DNA from: Aquabacterium sp.
GTDB lineage: Bacteria; Pseudomonadota; Gammaproteobacteria; Burkholderiales; Burkholderiaceae_C
Direction: 5' to 3'
DNA: 10,727 bases
NCBI GenBank assembly: GCA_017989885.1
Contig: JAGNPA010000033.1
Coordinates: 1 to 10,727, forward strand
The stretch's first letter is position 1. Every line of letters begins with the position of its first letter. The notes below the pieces were generated by a model. It had not been told where the DNA came from. It did no database searches and saw nothing but the letters and a program-made list of their open reading frames with translations. This document shows positions 6,924-10,727 of the stretch, in pieces. The translations under genes and the position numbers were made by a program.

Positions 6924-8414
6924 TCAACCCAGGGTGGCGGGGGCACGCTGATGCCAGTCGGTGGCCTGCTGGAAGGCGTGCGCCGTGTGCAGCAGCTGCG
7001 CTTCCTGCCAGTAGTTGCCGATCAGCTGCAGGCCCACGGGCAGGCCGTGTTCTCCGAAACCGCAAGGCACGCTCATGCCGGGCAGGCCGGCCAGCGAGGC
7101 AGGCAGGGTGAAGATGTCGGCCAGGTATTCCTGCACCGGATCCGTCGAGGAGCCAATCGGGCGCGCCACCGTGGGCGAGACCGGGCCGGCGATCACGTCG
7201 CAGACCTGGAAGGCCGCCTGGAAGTCGTCGGCGATCATGCGGCGCAGTTTTTGCGCCTGCAGGTAGTAGGCGTCGTAATAGCCGTGCGACAGCACATAGG
7301 TGCCGATCATGATCCGGCGCTTGACCTCGGGGCCGAAGCCTTCGGCGCGGGTCTTGCGGTACATGTCGTTCAGATCGCTGTACTTGGCAGCACGATGGCC
7401 GAACTTGACGCCATCAAAGCGGCTCAGGTTGGAAGAGGCCTCAGCCGGCGCGATGATGTAGTACACGGGGATCGACAACTCGGTGCGCGGCAGGCTGATG
7501 TCCACCAGCGTGGCGCCCAGGCTCTCCAGCTGAGCCAGGGCGGCCCGGTTGGCGGCCAGCACATCGGCGCTCACGCCGTCACCGAAGAACTCCTGGGGCA
7601 CGCCCACGCGCAGGCCTTGCAGGGGCCGGTCGGCGGAGGCGCCAGCACGCGGCGTGGTCAACGCGGCCACGAAGTCGGGCACAGGCTGTTGGGCGCTGGT
7701 GGCGTCGCGTTCGTCAAAACCGCTCATGGCCTGCAACAGCAGGGCGCAGTCCTCGGCGGTGCGGGCCATCGGGCCGGCCTGGTCCAGCGACGAGGCAAAC
7801 GCGATCATGCCAAAGCGCGAGCAGCGGCCATAGGTGGGCTTGATGCCGGTGATGCCGGTGAGGGCAGCCGGTTGACGGATCGAGCCGCCGGTGTCGGAGC
7901 CGGTGGCGCCGCTGACCAGTCGGCCCGAGATGGCCACGGCCGAGCCGCCCGAGGAGCCGCCCGCGATCTGCGCGCGCATCCAGGGGTTGTGGGCCACACC
8001 ATAGGCCGAGTTCTCGGTGGCGCCGCCCATGGCGAACTCGTCGCAGTTGAGCTTGCCCACCGACACGGTGCCGGCGGCTTTGAGCTTGGCCACCACGGTG
8101 GCGTCGAAGGGGCTCTGGTAGCCCTTGAGCATCTTCGAGGCGGCCGTGGTCGGTTGGTCCTGCGTGACGAAGATGTCCTTGTGGGCCACGGGCACGCCAT
8201 CGAGCGGTCCCAGTGCCTGGCCGGCCGCACGGCGGGCGTCCGAGGCGGCGGCCGCGGCCAGCGCGCCGGCAGCGTCCACATGCAGGAAAGCGCCCAGGTC
8301 GGCGTGGGCCGCAATGCGGTCCAGCGCATGCTGGGTCAGGGCGACGGAGGTCGTCTGGCCGGCGGCCAGGGCCTGGCTCTGCTGGGCCAGGGTCAGATCA
8401 TGCAGCGCGCTCAT
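6924..8414 (-). CDS. gatA: Asp-tRNA(Asn)/Glu-tRNA(Gln) amidotransferase subunit A (glutaminase)
   Basis: The product has 496 residues with a full amidase-signature fold. GatA hydrolyses glutamine and channels the ammonia to GatB. The catalytic Ser-cisSer-Lys triad is complete: K79 in PVAHKDIF, S154 in [11 protein letters not shown] and nucleophile S178 in [13 protein letters not shown]. These numbers coincide with those I recall for the S. aureus enzyme. Further family blocks include [42 protein letters not shown] and [12 protein letters not shown] near the end. Its ATG overlaps the gatC stop as ATGA (8414-8411), a sign of translational coupling that keeps subunits in step. No frameshift or missing motif was seen. 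Confidence 0.98.
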   Translation of the reverse strand: MSALHDLTLAQQSQALAAGQTTSVALTQHALDRIAAHADLGAFLHVDAAGALAAAAASDARRAAGQALGPLDGVPVAHKDIFVTQDQPTTAASKMLKGYQSPFDATVVAKLKAAGTVSVGKLNCDEFAMGGATENSAYGVAHNPWMRAQIAGGSSGGSAVAISGRLVSGATGSDTGGSIRQPAALTGITGIKPTYGRCSRFGMIAFASSLDQAGPMARTAEDCALLLQAMSGFDERDATSAQQPVPDFVAALTTPRAGASADRPLQGLRVGVPQEFFGDGVSADVLAANRAALAQLESLGATLVDISLPRTELSIPVYYIIAPAEASSNLSRFDGVKFGHRAAKYSDLNDMYRKTRAEGFGPEVKRRIMIGTYVLSHGYYDAYYLQAQKLRRMIADDFQAAFQVCDVIAGPVSPTVARPIGSSTDPVQEYLADIFTLPASLAGLPGMSVPCGFGEHGLPVGLQLIGNYWQEAQLLHTAHAFQQATDWHQRAPATLG

Positions 8415-8710
8415 TCGATCACCTTGGGCACCAGGAACAGGCCGCCATCCTGGGCGGGGGCGTTGGCCATGTTGGCCTCACGGTTGTTGGGCTCGGTGAC
8501 GGCGTCTGCGCGCAGGCGCAGGGTCACGTCCTCGATGGCCGACAGCGGGGTGTAGAGGGGCTCGACACCCGAAGTGTCGACCGCACGCATTTTCTCGACG
8601 ATGTCGAAAAACTCGTTGAGCTGGGTCAGCATCGCAGCCTGTTCGTCGTCGCGCAGTTCAAGGCGGGCGAGTTGGGCAATGCGGCTGACGTCTTGAGAGG
8701 TCAGGGCCAT
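8411..8710 (-). CDS. gatC: Asp-tRNA(Asn)/Glu-tRNA(Gln) amidotransferase subunit C
   Basis: The product has 99 residues, the normal size for GatC, a small subunit that wraps around and stabilises the GatA-GatB interface. The sequence shows the family pattern: [16 protein letters not shown] near the N terminus, [25 protein letters not shown] in the middle, and the conserved end [17 protein letters not shown]. The start at 8710 (MALTSQDV) is preferred over an in-frame upstream start at 8740 because it matches relatives and has GGA seven bases before it. It is the first gene of the operon; its promoter should lie in 8711-8850, where a short hairpin and a DnaA-box pair are also found. The stop overlaps gatA by four bases. 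Confidence 0.96.
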   Translation of the reverse strand: MALTSQDVSRIAQLARLELRDDEQAAMLTQLNEFFDIVEKMRAVDTSGVEPLYTPLSAIEDVTLRLRADAVTEPNNREANMANAPAQDGGLFLVPKVIE

Positions 8711-8739
8711 GGTTTTTCCAGGGGTAACAGACGGTTGCA

Positions 8740-8757
8740 CTGCCCGTGAAAGGGCAG
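8740..8757 (-). other. Perfect 6-bp hairpin in the gatC leader
   Basis: CTGCCC and GGGCAG (8740-8745, 8752-8757) flank a six-base loop. It lies 29 bases upstream of the gatC start and, if transcription starts near 8760, would fall at the very 5' end of the gatCAB mRNA, where it could protect the end. There is no T run, so it is not a terminator. Confidence 0.35.
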
Positions 8758-8767
8758 GCCATGGGGT

Positions 8768-8804
8768 ATTATCTTAGGTTATCCACAAACCATATTTGTC
8801 CACG
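8768..8804. promoter_or_regulatory. AT-rich divergent promoter zone with two DnaA-box-like sites
   Basis: This is the AT-rich core of the 293-bp gatC/mreB intergenic region. It holds TTATCCACA at 8779-8787, an exact match to the strong DnaA box, and TTGTCCACG at 8796-8804, two mismatches away, in the same orientation with eight bases between. On the minus strand GATAAT (8773-8768) is a good -10 hexamer for gatC, but no clear -35 lies 16-18 bases upstream. On the plus strand TATTAT (8767-8772) resembles a -10 for mreB, again without a convincing -35. The rest, 8805-8990, shows no gene or recognisable motif and is probably mreB leader. Confidence 0.4.
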
Positions 8805-8949
8805 GCTGGTCAAGGTGGTTTGAAGGGATGTTTGCCAGATTTTCGGACAGGCGGTCGGGTGTGTCGCGAACCTTGCAGGGGTCGCCATCGGGTCGTCGTC
8901 TCATCCATCAGCGGGCCGCCGCAAACCGTCTGTGCTGCCTCGTGCGTGA

Positions 8950-10047
<1,098 letters not shown>

Positions 10048-10062
10048 CCCTTCCACTGTTGT

Positions 10063-10080
10063 ACGGACCTGCGGGTCCGT
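10063..10080 (+). other. Perfect 7-bp hairpin between mreB and mreC
   Basis: ACGGACC and GGTCCGT (10063-10069, 10074-10080) form a perfect stem with the loop TGCG. Only two or three T follow before GCC, so it is at best a leaky terminator. It ends eight bases before the mreC start and could instead act as an mRNA 3'-end stabiliser for mreB or affect mreC translation. E. coli is reported to end most of its mre transcripts after mreB; the same here is inference. Confidence 0.55.
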
Positions 10081-10088
10081 TTGCCTTC

Positions 10089-10727
10089 ATGCCGCTGGCC
10101 ACGCTGGATCGCACCCCACCTGCCTTTTTCAAGCAGGGTCCTTCGGCCTTCACACGCCTGATGTTTTTCTCGGCCCTGGCCATCCTCCTGATGGTGGCCG
10201 ATGCCCGCTGGAAGATGACGCAGCCGCTGCGGGTCGTGGCCGCCACGCTGCTGCAGCCTGTGCAAAGCGTGTTGTTGGCACCGGTGCGGGCCTGGGAAAT
10301 GGCGGGCCACTACGTGGCGGGGGTCGAAGAGGCGCGTGCGCTGCAGGCGCGCTCCCAGCAGCAACTGGCCGCGCAGGCCGAACGGGTGACGCGCATGGTC
10401 CAGCTGGAGCGCGAGAATGAGGCGCTGCGCGAGTTGCTGGCGCTGCGCCCCCGCATCGAGGTGGACACGCTGGCCGCCGAGGTGCTCTACGACGCCCGTG
10501 ACCCCTACACCCGCAAGGTCGTGATCGACCAGGGCCGCAGCCAGGGTGTGACCCTGGGCTCCCCGGTGATCGATGAGCGCGGCGTGGTGGGCCAGGTCAC
10601 ACGGGTCTATCCGGCCACCGCCGAGGTGACCCTGGTCACCGACAAGGATGCGGCCGTGCCCGTGGTCAATGTGCGCACCCAGCATCGCGGCGTGGCCTAC
10701 GGCCTCCCTCAAACCACCGGCATGGAG
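10089..10727 (+). CDS. mreC: Rod shape-determining protein MreC, 5' part (runs off the window)
   Basis: The first 213 codons are present and the frame is open to the window end. MreC is an inner-membrane protein whose periplasmic part links MreB filaments with PBP2 and the elongasome. Visible are a short cytoplasmic N terminus (MPLATLDRTPPAFF), one transmembrane helix at about 24-38 (LMFFSALAILLMVAD), a periplasmic helical coiled coil at about 70-118, and the start of the beta-barrel domain: VIDQGRSQGVTLGSPVIDERGVVGQV and a stretch reading VTLVTDKDAAVPV. The start ATG 10089 matches the N terminus typical of Burkholderiales relatives, but no Shine-Dalgarno precedes it; the nearest G-rich bases lie in the hairpin just upstream. 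It is expected to be followed by mreD and the PBP2 and rodA genes. Confidence 0.96.
   Translation, partial: MPLATLDRTPPAFFKQGPSAFTRLMFFSALAILLMVADARWKMTQPLRVVAATLLQPVQSVLLAPVRAWEMAGHYVAGVEEARALQARSQQQLAAQAERVTRMVQLERENEALRELLALRPRIEVDTLAAEVLYDARDPYTRKVVIDQGRSQGVTLGSPVIDERGVVGQVTRVYPATAEVTLVTDKDAAVPVVNVRTQHRGVAYGLPQTTGME

Noticed and set aside
5857..6951. Plus-strand open frame (364 codons) opposite gatB
   Set aside because: It is antisense to gatB, with a His/Val/Gly/Arg-rich low-information sequence and no motif.
6906..8555. Long plus-strand open frame (549 codons) opposite gatA and gatC
   Set aside because: It is complementary to intact gatA and gatC with all their motifs; composition is typical of a GC-driven antisense frame.

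Overview
The window is a gene-dense, GC-rich chromosomal segment that looks betaproteobacterial, most likely Burkholderiales (Comamonadaceae or the Leptothrix/Aquabacterium/Ideonella group). This rests on close protein resemblance from memory (MreB of exactly 347 residues, MreC beginning MPLATLDRTPPAFF) and on the order xth / pyrE / DUF4124 gene / gatB-gatA-gatC / mreB-mreC, which I remember as typical of that order. No phage, transposon, CRISPR, tRNA or rRNA signal was seen. Most of the window is core housekeeping.

Region 1 (1-2169, + strand) is a cyclic-di-GMP cluster. It holds the C-terminal end of a GGDEF protein that begins before the window, an HD-GYP-like protein whose start overlaps that stop codon (ATGA) and whose HD metal-ligand pair is replaced, and a separate PAS-GGDEF diguanylate cyclase with an intact GGEEF motif but no RxxD inhibitory site. 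Region 2 (2230-3060, - strand) is a small two-gene operon: a 73-residue unrecognised protein overlaps (ATGA) a 116-residue RRM-type RNA-binding protein. A good promoter and a leader of about 180 nt with two perfect hairpins precede it, and a UUCG-loop intrinsic terminator follows it.

Region 3 (3137-5456) has xth (exodeoxyribonuclease III, -) and pyrE (orotate phosphoribosyltransferase, +), diverging from start codons only 15 bp apart. A secreted DUF4124 protein gene (+) follows pyrE, and its 3' end runs 35 bp into the end of gatB. Region 4 (5422-8710, -) is the gatC-gatA-gatB operon for tRNA-dependent amidotransferase GatCAB, transcribed from gatC. Region 5 (8711-9003) is a 293-bp divergent intergenic region with a perfect DnaA-box consensus and a second near-match beside a -10-like sequence. 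Region 6 (9004 to the end, +) is mreB followed by the first 213 codons of mreC, the start of the rod-shape (elongasome) operon, with a 7-bp perfect hairpin between the two genes.

I do not see a large novel defence or mobile system. The least explained parts are the small-ORF/RRM operon with its structured leader, the degenerate HD-GYP protein and the DnaA-box pair between gatC and mreB.
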